Positions 26,607-35,359 of a stretch of DNA of 64,000 nucleotides are shown in pieces. Origin of the DNA: an uncultured Lachnospiraceae bacterium (GTDB lineage Bacteria; Bacillota; Clostridia; Lachnospirales; Lachnospiraceae); contig CAJUMB010000008.1 in assembly GCA_910587105.1 (NCBI GenBank), forward strand, positions 1-64,000. Reading direction: 5' to 3'. Both the position numbers and the translations under genes were made by a program. Position 1 is the stretch's first letter. Every line of letters starts with the position of its first letter. Below the pieces are notes generated by a model. The model was not told where the DNA came from. It was given only the letters and a program-made list of their open reading frames with translations, and searched no databases.

Positions 26607-27172
26607 TTCAGGTTCTGTATGTGCGGGATGGGCAGCAGGAGATCGCTGTGCAGGTAATCCGGTCCAATCGAAAGACGCTGGGGCTGGAGGTCAAGCAGAA
26701 TTTGGAAGTCTATGCCAGGGTCCCTGTGAATCTTGATGATAAGAGTTTGAAAAAATTTATCAGGAAAAATGAAGAATGGATCTGCAGGACTTATCAGGCT
26801 GAAAAAGAGGCGGCTGAAAAACGCCGTCTTACTGCCTGTCCTCTGCCTGCAGAGGAAGAAAAGCAGAGAATATTGGATCAATTTGTCGAAAGAGTCCGTT
26901 ATTATGAAAGTCTTATGAAACTGTACAGCAGGCGTATTACCATAAGAAACCAGAAGACCCGGTGGGGGAGCTGCAGCAGCAGAAAGAATCTGAATTTTAA
27001 CTACAAGCTGGCCTATATGCCCCAGGAGATTATGGACTATGTAGTGGTTCATGAGCTGGCCCATCTGCAGCATATGAACCATTCCCAGGAATTTTGGCAG
27101 CTGGTAGAGCAGTATATTCCCGACTATAAGGAGCGGAGAAAGTGGCTGAAAGAGCATGGGAAGGAATATTAG
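26603..27172 (+). CDS. YgjP-like zinc metallopeptidase (DUF45 family)
   Basis: 189 aa. The zincin motif H150-E151-L-A-H154 with the downstream HMNHSQEFW segment (third His ligand), and the TRWGSCSSRKNLNFNYKLAY block, define the YgjP-like/SprT-related family. Cytosolic, no signal peptide. Relatives are often linked to restriction or DNA-repair loci. ATG overlaps the protease stop (ATGA), so it is translationally coupled. Its TAG stop (27170-27172) comes from the next dispersed repeat. Confidence 0.9.
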   Translation: MIQVLYVRDGQQEIAVQVIRSNRKTLGLEVKQNLEVYARVPVNLDDKSLKKFIRKNEEWICRTYQAEKEAAEKRRLTACPLPAEEEKQRILDQFVERVRYYESLMKLYSRRITIRNQKTRWGSCSSRKNLNFNYKLAYMPQEIMDYVVVHELAHLQHMNHSQEFWQLVEQYIPDYKERRKWLKEHGKEY

Positions 27173-27252
27173 AGTGTGTTTGAAAATTGCTTTATGTTAA
27201 CCGTGCGTCACAATTTGCGTGAGATTTGTGCCAAATTCTCCGGCAGATTCTA
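27170..27252 (+). repeat. Dispersed inverted-repeat element, copy C (left arm)
   Basis: TAGAGTGTGTTTGAAAA followed by TTGCTTTATGTTAACCGTGC and GCGTGAGATTTGTGCCAAATTC. This arm is collinear with the left part of copy E and reverse complementary to copy B. It ends near 27252 without a visible right arm. The first three bases are the stop codon of the metallopeptidase. Confidence 0.75.
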
Positions 27253-27262
27253 AATATCAAGA

Positions 27263-27292
27263 AACAGCATCCATAATGCAATGGATGCTGTT
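27263..27292. terminator. Hairpin after the metallopeptidase gene
   Basis: AACAGCATCCA (27263-27273) pairs with TGGATGCTGTT (27282-27292). No T run on the plus strand; it may end transcription of the Wadjet-protease operon or stabilise its 3' end. The remaining gap up to the tRNA-Ser promoter (27293-27488) is AT-rich and I see no gene in it. Confidence 0.6.
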
Positions 27293-27488
27293 CCAAAAGA
27301 AAGGAGCAATTTTATAACAAAACAAAAAAGATTTATGATTGCATTTATTGTAACATATCTATCTAAGAGATGCAAGTTCTTTTTGCGACAATTTTTAACA
27401 GTTTTACATATTGAGTGAATGGTTGGGATGTGTTCCGGGGCGGACAAGGAATTAGAGAAAAAATAGCAGTATTATAGAGAGAAAAGAC

Positions 27489-27517
27489 TTGATTTTGTCA
27501 GGGGTTTGCTGTAAACT
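27489..27517 (+). promoter_or_regulatory. Promoter of tRNA-Ser
   Basis: TTGATT (27489-27494), 17-bp spacer, TAAACT (27512-27517), 15 nt before the mature tRNA. Confidence 0.7.
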
Positions 27518-27531
27518 GACTTATGTGGCAG

Positions 27532-27619
27532 GGAGAGTTATCGAAGTGGTCATAACGAGCTGCACTCGAAATGCAGTTGTCCTTTATTGGGCACGTGGGT
27601 TCGAATCCCACACTCTCCG
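27532..27619 (+). tRNA. tRNA-Ser (CGA)
   Basis: Class II tRNA. The acceptor GGAGAGT pairs with ACTCTCC and the discriminator is G; anticodon loop CTCGAAA in a CTGCA/TGCAG stem gives CGA (reads TCG); a long variable arm and T loop TTCGAAT are present. Single-gene transcript. Confidence 0.97.
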
Positions 27620-27627
27620 GTCTTGAT

Positions 27628-27682
27628 AAATGGCTGTAATCCAGGGAAAGATTAGTGTTTCCAAGGGTTACAGCCATTTTTT
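27628..27682 (+). terminator. Terminator after tRNA-Ser
   Basis: AAATGGCTGTAA (27628-27639) pairs with TTACAGCCATTT (27668-27679) and continues into T residues. The 28-nt loop is long. Confidence 0.8.
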
Positions 27683-27723
27683 GCATAGATATCATATATC
27701 AGAATTATTTCGCCAAAAGAAAA

Positions 27724-27951
27724 TTAGCGGCGTAAAGGTGCCCCTGCATTGTCACGGAAATTTCCTAATAAAATTTTAAAAATATCTATTATCCATCCAA
27801 TTCCGCATAGACCGCCAGTAAATGTGAAAAGTATGCCTGTTCCTATTTTTCCGACATAATACCGATGTAACCCCAAAGGTCCGCCTAATAGGCATAAGAT
27901 CAATGCTGTCAATTTTCTTTTATCACTGGTAAATGTTACATAGTTTGTCAT
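27724..27951 (-). CDS. TM2 domain-containing membrane protein
   Basis: 75 aa. Two membrane segments (about 15-30 and 38-63) flank the conserved GGPLGLHRYYVGKIGTG loop, followed by GWIIDIFKI, which is the TM2 signature. Function of bacterial TM2 proteins is unknown. RBS AAGGAG lies just upstream of the ATG at 27951. Confidence 0.92.
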   Translation of the reverse strand: MTNYVTFTSDKRKLTALILCLLGGPLGLHRYYVGKIGTGILFTFTGGLCGIGWIIDIFKILLGNFRDNAGAPLRR

Positions 27952-28000
27952 GCGAATCTCCTTTCCATATTATGCACCCGTGTCAGAACAGCGGATTATT

Positions 28001-28885
28001 TTAACGTTTTGCTTTCCGATAGCCGGCTTCAGCGGCGTCTTGCTCAGTCTGAAAAACGACCAGGTATTTGGAATTTTCCATTTCCTCATAGTAAGCCTGT
28101 CCAGGGCAGTGGTAAATCATGGAGTGGGAATTTCCCCTTATGGGGTATTGTTCCATTGAGGCAGATTCGTCGGGAGTTTCTGAGGAATTGCTCTCTCCAG
28201 TGGCATAGTCGATGTGGATTCCTGGCTGGGCGTTGTAGACATATACATTATAAGAAACGCCTTCTCCATCATCTTCCACAGACAGAGCTTCCATCTGTAC
28301 ACCATCTGCCAACAGGTTGTTTCCTTCAAAATAAGGGGTTACACGGTACAACACGTGGTTTTCTGTTTCCGTAACATAATCTGCCACCATATTTTCAAAA
28401 GGAAGCATTCCGTCCACGTTCATATAACGGGTTCCAGTAATCAGATTTTCTTCATTGGCGTTTTCTCCGGACAATTGATACCCGATCAGGTGGCAGCGGT
28501 TATACAGATAGTCGCCATCTACCTGGTCATATGTAACGGTATGCCAGCCGGTGGGTTTGATATGTCCAATGCTCTCCCGTCTTCCAGTGGGCATCAGATC
28601 TGTTCCCACGCTGGCAAAAGCAGCACCGCACCGTCCCAGGCTGTCCAGTTCACTGTAAGTTTCGAAAGAATGCTCCGTCAGCTCATCCTCTGAAAACGCT
28701 GGTTCATTTCCATTCAGTTCCACATAGGGCTCTCCGGAAAATTCCGGTATTTCCTCTGGTATAGCTTCGGTATGAACGGTTACCGGATTGTTCTGGACAG
28801 TATCCAGGACGGGGGCAGTACATGAGGTGAGAAAAAGGCTGCATAGTAAAATAAGTATTAAAGTTCGGCTTTTTTTAGACTTCAT
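28001..28885 (-). CDS. Lipoprotein DNA/RNA non-specific endonuclease
   Basis: 294 aa. The N terminus has a lipoprotein signal (LILILLCSLFLTSC, lipobox LTSC near residue 22). The nuclease domain (about 75-250) has YNRCHLIGYQLSG and NLITGTRYMN blocks of the EndA/NucA-like beta-beta-alpha-metal fold; the usual DRGH is NRCH, a variant I know from related Firmicute proteins. It would degrade nucleic acids at the cell surface, for nutrition, defence or, as EndA does, DNA uptake. RBS AGGAGA precedes ATG 28885. Monocistronic. Confidence 0.87.
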   Translation of the reverse strand: MKSKKSRTLILILLCSLFLTSCTAPVLDTVQNNPVTVHTEAIPEEIPEFSGEPYVELNGNEPAFSEDELTEHSFETYSELDSLGRCGAAFASVGTDLMPTGRRESIGHIKPTGWHTVTYDQVDGDYLYNRCHLIGYQLSGENANEENLITGTRYMNVDGMLPFENMVADYVTETENHVLYRVTPYFEGNNLLADGVQMEALSVEDDGEGVSYNVYVYNAQPGIHIDYATGESNSSETPDESASMEQYPIRGNSHSMIYHCPGQAYYEEMENSKYLVVFQTEQDAAEAGYRKAKR

Positions 28886-28989
28886 TTGATTCTCCTGTGA
28901 TAAATAGATTTATGATATCAATCATCATACCATAAATTAAGGAAAATTCCAGAGTTCATAGTTTTTTTATCTTTTTAATTTTTTATATA

Positions 28990-29018
28990 TAGACAAATGC
29001 AAAACTTGGATGTATAAT
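28990..29018 (+). promoter_or_regulatory. Promoter of the Tad pilus operon
   Basis: TAGACA (28990-28995), 17-bp spacer, TATAAT (29013-29018). It lies in the divergent gap with the nuclease gene and gives a leader of about 115 nt before the first tad gene. Confidence 0.7.
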
Positions 29019-29140
29019 AGCCCTATCATCATTACTTGAAACGATGTACCGTTTCAATCAAAGCCGTATCGGCAGAAGATTTCCGTTTATTTTAGAAAAT
29101 GCTGTAATGAATCAGGCAGCAGGTATGAGAGGGGTGGGAT

Positions 29141-29653
29141 ATGTATGGTGTACAGGTACTGTCTGCTGCTGTGCTTGCGACAGTAGCTTTTGCAATGGAT
29201 CTGAGCAGACAGAAAATAGCCAATCTGTGGATTTTAATGGGGTGGATCTGGGGGTGCAGTGTACAGATTCTGTTTTATGGACAAGGGGGAGCAGTACAGT
29301 TTTTTTCTGGCGCAGGAGTCCCCATTCTCTGGTTATTTTTTCTGTTTTACTTTCGGATGCTGGGCCCGGGAGACATCAAGTTATTGTCTGTACTGGGAGG
29401 GCTGCTGGGATATCGCGCAGTAATTTATCTGATAATCTTATCTTTTTTCTTTGGAGGAATCCTGTCTTTAGGATTGCTTATCACCAGCGGGATGATTACG
29501 TTCCGTTTCCGGTATTTTGTCAATTATTTCAGAATGTATTTAAAAGATCAGAAACGCATGCCATATTATAAAACAGGCGCACAAGCGGAAAATTTTCATT
29601 TTACTCTGCCTATTTTACTGGCATTGTTTCTATATGTGGGAGGCATCTGTTGA
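29141..29653 (+). CDS. tadV: Prepilin peptidase (A24, TadV/CpaA-like)
   Basis: 170 aa with about five membrane segments. The two aspartyl-protease motifs are FAMDLSRQKIAN (first Asp) and GPGDIKLLS (GxGDxK, second Asp). It cleaves prepilin leader peptides at the membrane for the Flp1 pilin and pseudopilins encoded downstream. ATG 29141 follows GAGGGGTGGG. First gene of the operon; a second A24 peptidase lies at 36296. Confidence 0.9.
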   Translation: MYGVQVLSAAVLATVAFAMDLSRQKIANLWILMGWIWGCSVQILFYGQGGAVQFFSGAGVPILWLFFLFYFRMLGPGDIKLLSVLGGLLGYRAVIYLIILSFFFGGILSLGLLITSGMITFRFRYFVNYFRMYLKDQKRMPYYKTGAQAENFHFTLPILLALFLYVGGIC

Positions 29654-30663
29654 AAAAGAGTATTTTAGCTATTTGTGATGTGGAAAAACTATATGCTTAC
29701 AATTTCATGGAATATATTAATCAGAAAAGAAGTATGCCGTTTGAAATTCAGGCATTTACCAATGTAGATTCGCTGCTGGAGTTTGGCGTAAGGGAGAAAA
29801 TCGATATTTTATTGATATCGGATAAGGCTATGTGTGAAAGGGTCAAAGAACTGTCTGTGGCGGAAAATATCGTGATCTTGTCTGAGGGGGTGCACGATCC
29901 ACATTTGGATCAGTACCCCAGTGTTTATAAATATCAGTCTTCAGAGCGGGTAATACAGGAGGTGATGGAATGCTATGGGGCGGATGTATTGGAGGCCGGC
30001 GGCCATGCTGACTCTGGCAGGCAGATTGAGTTTGTAGGAGTATACTCTCCCCTGGGCAGGGTGCTGAAAACTTCTTTTGCATTGACACTGGGTCAGATTT
30101 TGGCACGGGATCAGGCTGTTCTCTATATCAATATGGAGGTATTTGCAGGATTCGAGGCACTGTTCCACCGGCGATTCGAACATACTTTAAGTAATCTTCT
30201 GTATTATATCCGCCAGGAGAACCGCCATGCGGTTTACCAATTATCTTCAATGGTAGAAACGGTAAATAACCTGGACTTTTTGGCGCCTGTGGCCACACCT
30301 CTGGATATCTGGGAAACTGCGTTTGAAGATTGGGACCAGCTGTTTCAGGAATTAGCGGGACATACTGTCTATGATGTGATTATTTTAGATATGGGACAGG
30401 AAGTGGATGAGTGGTACCGGCTGCTGGAGCGGTGTATAAAAGTATATATGCCTGTATTGGATGATGTGATTTCCCAAGGGAAGATCGAACAATTCGAGAG
30501 ATTATTATCTATGTGGAAACAGCAGGAACTGCTGGATAAGATCCAGAAAGTAAGACCGCCTTTCCACAGCAGTTATGGGGATGGGACAGACTATGTGGAA
30601 CAGTTGGTCTGGAGCCAGCTGGGAGATTATGTACGGTCTGTGATCCGGGGAGAACAGGGATGA
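29650..30663 (+). CDS. tadZ: TadZ/CpaE-like pilus localisation ATPase-fold protein
   Basis: 337 aa, TTG start overlapping the tadV stop by 4 bp. The N-terminal domain (about 1-110) is receiver-like, and the C-terminal part (about 120-330) has a ParA/MinD fold. The deviant Walker A is replaced by YSPLGRVLKTSFA, retaining only a K-T/S pair, so nucleotide binding may be altered. TadZ proteins recruit the Tad machine to its cellular site. Confidence 0.87.
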   Translation: MKKSILAICDVEKLYAYNFMEYINQKRSMPFEIQAFTNVDSLLEFGVREKIDILLISDKAMCERVKELSVAENIVILSEGVHDPHLDQYPSVYKYQSSERVIQEVMECYGADVLEAGGHADSGRQIEFVGVYSPLGRVLKTSFALTLGQILARDQAVLYINMEVFAGFEALFHRRFEHTLSNLLYYIRQENRHAVYQLSSMVETVNNLDFLAPVATPLDIWETAFEDWDQLFQELAGHTVYDVIILDMGQEVDEWYRLLERCIKVYMPVLDDVISQGKIEQFERLLSMWKQQELLDKIQKVRPPFHSSYGDGTDYVEQLVWSQLGDYVRSVIRGEQG

Positions 30664-31850
30664 ACCGGGAGGTGTTTGATGATTTACGCCAGAGGCTGAT
30701 GGAGGAATTGGATACATCCAGGGAGCTGGAAGACAGTGAAATTCTGGAATCCATTGATCAGATGATTCTGGGAAGTCAGAAACTGCAGTATATGGCATTG
30801 AAAGAAAAGGTAATGCTCAGGCAGGAATTGTTTTACTCCATCCGCAGGCTGGATGTTTTGCAGGAATTGATTGAGGATAATACAGTGACAGAGATTATGG
30901 TAAATGGGCCGGATCATATTTTTATCGAACAGGGAGGATATCTGAAGAAGTGGGATAAAAAGTTTACATCCCGGGAAAAGCTGGAAGATGTGATTCAACA
31001 GATTGTGGGGAATTGCAACCGGGTAATTAATGAGTCTATGCCTGTTGTGGATGCACGTCTGGAAAACGGAGCGAGGGTTCATGCGGTAGTCAGTCCGGTG
31101 GCGCTTGATGGTCCCATTCTCACGATCCGTCGTTTTCCCGATAAGCCCATTACAATGGAAAAGTTAATTTCCATAGGAAGCATCACCAGAGAGTGCGCAG
31201 ATTTCTTGATCAAATTGGTGCAGGCCCGTTACTCACTGTTGATTGGCGGTGGAACAGGAAGCGGTAAAACCACATTTTTGAATGCCCTTTCCGCATATAT
31301 CCCACGGGATGAAAGGGTAATTACCATCGAGGATAACGCTGAGCTGCAGATCCAGGGGGTGGATAATCTGGTGCGTCTGGAGGCGAAGACGGCAAACAGT
31401 CAGGGTGGCCGGGAAATTACCATCCGAGATTTGATAAAAGCGGCATTGCGCATGAGACCATCAAGACTGCTTATAGGAGAAATCAGGGGAGCCGAAGCTG
31501 TGGACCTGCTCCAAGTTTTGAATACTGGACACGAAGGGAGTCTGTCAACAATTCATTCGAATAGCTGCAAAGACATGGGAAGCCGTCTGGAAACGATGGT
31601 GCTGATGGGGATGGAGCTCCCTCTGGAAGCCATTCGGAGGCAGATTGCCTCAGGAGTGGATGTTCTGGTGCATTTGGGAAGACTGAGGGATAAAAGCAGA
31701 AAGCTGCTGGAGGCAGCAGAGGTCATCGGAATCGAAAATGGGCAGATTCGGATACAGCCTTTATTCACTTATGGGCAAAAATGTGGATTACAACAGACAG
31801 GGGAACTGCAGAATAAGGAAAAATTGGAAAGGGCAGGGATTACACTATGA
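30660..31850 (+). CDS. tadA: Tad pilus assembly ATPase TadA/CpaF
   Basis: 396 aa. An N-terminal domain (about 1-110) precedes the secretion ATPase core: Walker A GGGTGSGK203-T-T, the Asp/His boxes, and Walker B RLLIGEIRGAEA followed by TGHEGSLSTIHSNS. It powers pilus extension as a cytoplasmic hexamer at the TadB/TadC platform. Overlaps tadZ by 4 bp. Confidence 0.96.
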   Translation: MNREVFDDLRQRLMEELDTSRELEDSEILESIDQMILGSQKLQYMALKEKVMLRQELFYSIRRLDVLQELIEDNTVTEIMVNGPDHIFIEQGGYLKKWDKKFTSREKLEDVIQQIVGNCNRVINESMPVVDARLENGARVHAVVSPVALDGPILTIRRFPDKPITMEKLISIGSITRECADFLIKLVQARYSLLIGGGTGSGKTTFLNALSAYIPRDERVITIEDNAELQIQGVDNLVRLEAKTANSQGGREITIRDLIKAALRMRPSRLLIGEIRGAEAVDLLQVLNTGHEGSLSTIHSNSCKDMGSRLETMVLMGMELPLEAIRRQIASGVDVLVHLGRLRDKSRKLLEAAEVIGIENGQIRIQPLFTYGQKCGLQQTGELQNKEKLERAGITL

Positions 31851-32590
31851 AAATTAATTATGGTACATATCAGTTTCGATGGAAAGAATGGATGGAGCTT
31901 GGAGCACAGTGTGCGGGAATCTGTATTGGCATCAATTATCTTTTTTATAAAAGTTTTTGGGCATTTGTTTTTATGATTCCGATTCCTTTCCTGTTTTATA
32001 AATGGAAAAAGAGGAATTACATCCGGGAGAGGAAAAAACAGCTGAATTATCAGTTTAAAGATGCATTATATTCTCTGAATGCGGCCTTGCAGGCAGGATA
32101 TTCTATGGAGTCGGCAGTCATCTGCTGTATCCGGGATTTGGAAAAACTTTATCCCGAGAATGCGGATATTCTGAGGGAGTTTCGCTGTATGGAAACCCAG
32201 ATGCATATCAGTGTACCATTGGAAACACTATTTTTGGATCTGGCGGAGAGGAGTAAATTAGAAGATGTTGAAAACTTTGCTGCTGTTTTTGCTGCGGCCA
32301 AACGTTCCGGCGGTGATTTGTCAGGAATTGTACAGAAGACGGCCAGGATGCTTACAGATAAAATTGAGGTGAAAAAAGAGATCGAGGCTACTGTGGCGGC
32401 AAAGAAAATGGAACAGGTGATAATGAGTGCCATGCCGTTCGGCATTATTGTGTATATGCAGGTGACTTCACCGGGATTTCTGCAGGTTTTGTATGGGAAT
32501 ATTTTTGGGGTGATTACCATGAGTCTGTGTCTGGGAATTTATTTTCTGGCCTATTGGATGGGATGCAGAATTGTAGATATTGAGGTGTGA
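31847..32590 (+). CDS. tadB: TadB-like inner membrane platform protein
   Basis: 247 aa. Two N-terminal membrane segments (about 20-52) are followed by the cytoplasmic T2SSF domain (about 60-190, LNAALQAGYSMESA) and C-terminal membrane segments (about 190-245). With TadC it forms the platform acted on by TadA. ATGA overlap with tadA and tadC on both sides. Confidence 0.9.
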   Translation: MKINYGTYQFRWKEWMELGAQCAGICIGINYLFYKSFWAFVFMIPIPFLFYKWKKRNYIRERKKQLNYQFKDALYSLNAALQAGYSMESAVICCIRDLEKLYPENADILREFRCMETQMHISVPLETLFLDLAERSKLEDVENFAAVFAAAKRSGGDLSGIVQKTARMLTDKIEVKKEIEATVAAKKMEQVIMSAMPFGIIVYMQVTSPGFLQVLYGNIFGVITMSLCLGIYFLAYWMGCRIVDIEV

Positions 32591-33624
32591 CTATGTGGAT
32601 TCATGTGTTTGTGCTGGCTGGAATGGCTGCACTGGGGGTTCTGGTTTTTGGCGGCAGGCTGCCGAAACAGGAGATTCTGACCAGGCGGGAGTGGAAGTTA
32701 TTGCTGCTGCTTTTGGCGGCAGGAAATAGTTTGGGAGCATATTTGACCTATACACAGAATGGGGACTGTCAATGGGAGGAGGATATGTATTTTGAAAAAA
32801 ATGCAGCCGGAGAGGGCAGTTATGAGGAGAAAATGCAGGCCCGGGTGGGAGGAGAACAGGCGTCTGTCTATGTTCGGATACCAGAGCAGACTGGTGAAGA
32901 AACGGAGGATGATGAGCAGGAACCAGAAATAACGGTTCCGGGGCTGAATGAGCAGCTTCAGCAGGCAGTGGATGATTATAATGACAAGAGGCAGGAGGAT
33001 GACAAATACTATCTGCCGCAATCCCTGGAAGGACAGCGGATTGTCTGGAGCCGGCCCTGGGATACATCTGGAAATATAGTTGTGGCCCTTTGTGTGGCTG
33101 GGGCATGTTGTATTCCTATTCAGAAACAGAAAAACAATGAAAAGATGCGGCGGGAACGATACAGTCAAATGCTCTTGGATTATCCCAATCTGATTACACG
33201 GCTGTCTCTGCTGATAGAAGCTGGCATGACGGTGCGCAGGGCTCTGGGAAAAATTGCGTTGGATTATAAACGGAAACGCGGCAGGGACGTCCGCTATGCA
33301 TATGAAGAATTGCTGAAATCTTATTATGAAATGGAAAGCGGTGTCATGGAGAAACAGGCATATGAAAATTTTGGAACCAGGTGCGGGCATCCGAAATATC
33401 GGACTTTGGCGGCACTTTTAGCCCAAAATCTCAAAAGGGGAAACCGCAGGCTGCTGGAAATGCTGGAGAGAGAATCCACAGAGGCTTTTGAAGAGAGAAA
33501 ACGGTATGCCCGTGTGCAGGGGGAGACGGCTGCTGCGAAATTGCTGATTCCCATGGTGTTGCAGCTGGTGATTGTTTTGGTAATTCTTATTGTTCCTGCA
33601 TGTATGTCTTTTTATCAGGCATAA
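32587..33624 (+). CDS. tadC: TadC-like inner membrane platform protein
   Basis: 345 aa. N-terminal membrane segments surround a low-complexity acidic insert (about 75-120, Glu/Gln-rich), then the T2SSF domain (about 195-325, LLIEAGMTVRRALGKIA) and a final membrane segment (about 315-342). The acidic insert is longer than in usual TadC proteins. Overlaps tadB by 4 bp. Confidence 0.88.
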   Translation: MTMWIHVFVLAGMAALGVLVFGGRLPKQEILTRREWKLLLLLLAAGNSLGAYLTYTQNGDCQWEEDMYFEKNAAGEGSYEEKMQARVGGEQASVYVRIPEQTGEETEDDEQEPEITVPGLNEQLQQAVDDYNDKRQEDDKYYLPQSLEGQRIVWSRPWDTSGNIVVALCVAGACCIPIQKQKNNEKMRRERYSQMLLDYPNLITRLSLLIEAGMTVRRALGKIALDYKRKRGRDVRYAYEELLKSYYEMESGVMEKQAYENFGTRCGHPKYRTLAALLAQNLKRGNRRLLEMLERESTEAFEERKRYARVQGETAAAKLLIPMVLQLVIVLVILIVPACMSFYQA

Positions 33625-33657
33625 GGAACCGCATCTCTGGAAAGGAGGTGAATGCCT

Positions 33658-33825
33658 ATGGATGAGCTTTGTGCATTTTTCATCGAGGAGGACGCCATCG
33701 GTGTGGTTGAGATCATTCTGATTCTGGTGGTTCTGATCGGACTGGTAGTTATTTTCAAAGACCAGTTAGTCAAACTGGTGAAAGATATTCTCGAAAAAAT
33801 TACCAAGCAAAGCAACGAAATTTAA
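33658..33825 (+). CDS. Flp1-type IVb pilin
   Basis: 55 aa, too short for most ORF filters. The acidic N terminus (MDELCAFFIEEDAIG) ends in Gly15 before VVEIILILVVLIGLVVIF, the prepilin cleavage site plus hydrophobic alpha1 core with an early Glu, as in Flp1-like pilins. It should be the major fibre subunit. AAAGGAGGTG sits 7 nt before ATG 33658, the strongest ribosome binding site of the operon, as expected for a highly expressed pilin. ATG 33652 is too close to the site. Confidence 0.9.
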   Translation: MDELCAFFIEEDAIGVVEIILILVVLIGLVVIFKDQLVKLVKDILEKITKQSNEI

Positions 33826-33880
33826 AAAAGTAACTGTTAATTATCTTATCTCCACAAGACAAAAGGAGGTGTACTCTCTG

Positions 33881-35335
33881 GTGAGAAAGGGAAGTATAAC
33901 TGTATTTTTCGCTTTGGTCTTATCTATAGTTATTGTTCTGATTTGTACCAGCATAGAATCTGTGAAAATGATGTGTGCCAGGACACAGATTGCGAATAGT
34001 GCAGATGTGGGGATGTACTCCTTATTCGCCCAATATGATAGATATCTGCTGGAACATTATAATTTGTTCTATGTGGATGCATCGTATGGCACCGGCGAGC
34101 TTCGCATGAGCCAGGTTTACCGGACTGTAGAGGATTACATGGACCCTATTCTGGAACAGAACTATCTGGATTTATCTATTTGTTCCGGCGGCATTACCAG
34201 TTTTGGCCTGGCAACGGATGATCATGGGCAGCCCTTTTATGGCCAGGTGGTCGGTTATATGAAGGATACCCTTGGAATCCAGGGAGTACAGCTTCTCTTG
34301 GATAAAATTCAGGAGAATACCGGGGAGGTTGAAGAACAGCAGGAAATGAGGAAGCAAGTTGAGGATAATAATTCTATGGCGGATTATGATGATGAAATGG
34401 CACGGGCAGGAAACGACAGCGCTCAGGCAGAAGCACAGCTGCCAGACGGCGGGGCAGCAGACGTACCGGAGGCTCTGGTGGAAAATCCTATTGATACCAT
34501 TCAGGAGATACAGAAAATGGGGATTCTGGAATTGGTGGTTTCAAATCCGGCGTCTTTATCAGAACAGGAAATAGACACCAGCGGCCTGACCTCCCATAGG
34601 GAACTGGAGCGGGGGATGGGAGTGCTGACTGGAGAAGTTTTACAGAGTTCAGCAGCAGACCATGCATTATTTCAGGAATATATTATGCAGAAATGTGGGA
34701 CGTATGTACATCCGTCCAAAGGAAGCGGGTTAAAGTATCAGGCAGAGTATATAATTGGCCAGTCTGGAAGTGATAAAGAGAATTTGAAAAAGACAGCCAA
34801 TCGCCTGCTGATTATCAGAGAAGGGGTAAACTTTGCCCATTTATATACAGATCCTGGAAAGAGATCACAGAGTGCAGCTCTGGCAGCGGCGATTGCCAGC
34901 GGATTTCTGGTACCTCCTGCAGCAGGGATGATTGAGATGGTGATTCTGTTGTGCTGGTCATTTGCGGAAAGTGTTTTGGACGTAAGGGCATTGTTTGATG
35001 GCAGCAGAGTGCCCTTATTGAAAAACACGCAGAATTGGAATTTGTCTTTGGAAAATCTTCCTAATTTGATAAACGAACTTACTGTGCAGCGTTCAGACGG
35101 GGATGAACAGGGGCTCAACTATGAGGACTATCTGCGGGCACTGCTCTTTTTGGAATCGGCAGATAGTAAGATTATGGGGAGTATGGATATGATTGAAGCG
35201 GATATTCGAAATCAGCAGGGTAGAGAAAACTTTCGCATGGATTGCTGTCTGGATGCGATGGAGGTGGAGATCGATGTACGTGTGAATCGGACAAGGACAT
35301 ACACAGTTCTGCACCAATATGGGTATGATTTGTAA
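33881..35335 (+). CDS. Tad-associated pseudopilin-like protein (DUF5702-like)
   Basis: 484 aa with GTG start at 33881, 10 nt after AAAGGAGGT; an earlier in-frame GTG overlaps the ribosome site itself. The N terminus RKGSITVFFALVLSIVIVLICTSIES is a TadE/TadG-like anchor with a Glu after the hydrophobic run. The large extracellular part (about 40-484) includes an acidic Gln/Glu-rich linker (about 145-190) and a C-terminal hydrophobic stretch (about 325-365). I associate it with family DUF5702, from memory. Probably a minor pilin or tip component. Confidence 0.83.
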   Translation: MRKGSITVFFALVLSIVIVLICTSIESVKMMCARTQIANSADVGMYSLFAQYDRYLLEHYNLFYVDASYGTGELRMSQVYRTVEDYMDPILEQNYLDLSICSGGITSFGLATDDHGQPFYGQVVGYMKDTLGIQGVQLLLDKIQENTGEVEEQQEMRKQVEDNNSMADYDDEMARAGNDSAQAEAQLPDGGAADVPEALVENPIDTIQEIQKMGILELVVSNPASLSEQEIDTSGLTSHRELERGMGVLTGEVLQSSAADHALFQEYIMQKCGTYVHPSKGSGLKYQAEYIIGQSGSDKENLKKTANRLLIIREGVNFAHLYTDPGKRSQSAALAAAIASGFLVPPAAGMIEMVILLCWSFAESVLDVRALFDGSRVPLLKNTQNWNLSLENLPNLINELTVQRSDGDEQGLNYEDYLRALLFLESADSKIMGSMDMIEADIRNQQGRENFRMDCCLDAMEVEIDVRVNRTRTYTVLHQYGYDL

Positions 35336-35359
35336 TATGCTTGAGGGAGGTGACAAAAA

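Noticed and set aside
27620..28900. Integrated element at tRNA-Ser
   Set aside because: No integrase and no duplicated tRNA 3' end were seen; the adjacent genes (TM2 protein, nuclease) look like ordinary chromosomal genes.
29044..29571. 175-aa frame overlapping the first tad gene
   Set aside because: It lies in another frame of the tadV gene, whose aspartyl motifs are clear.
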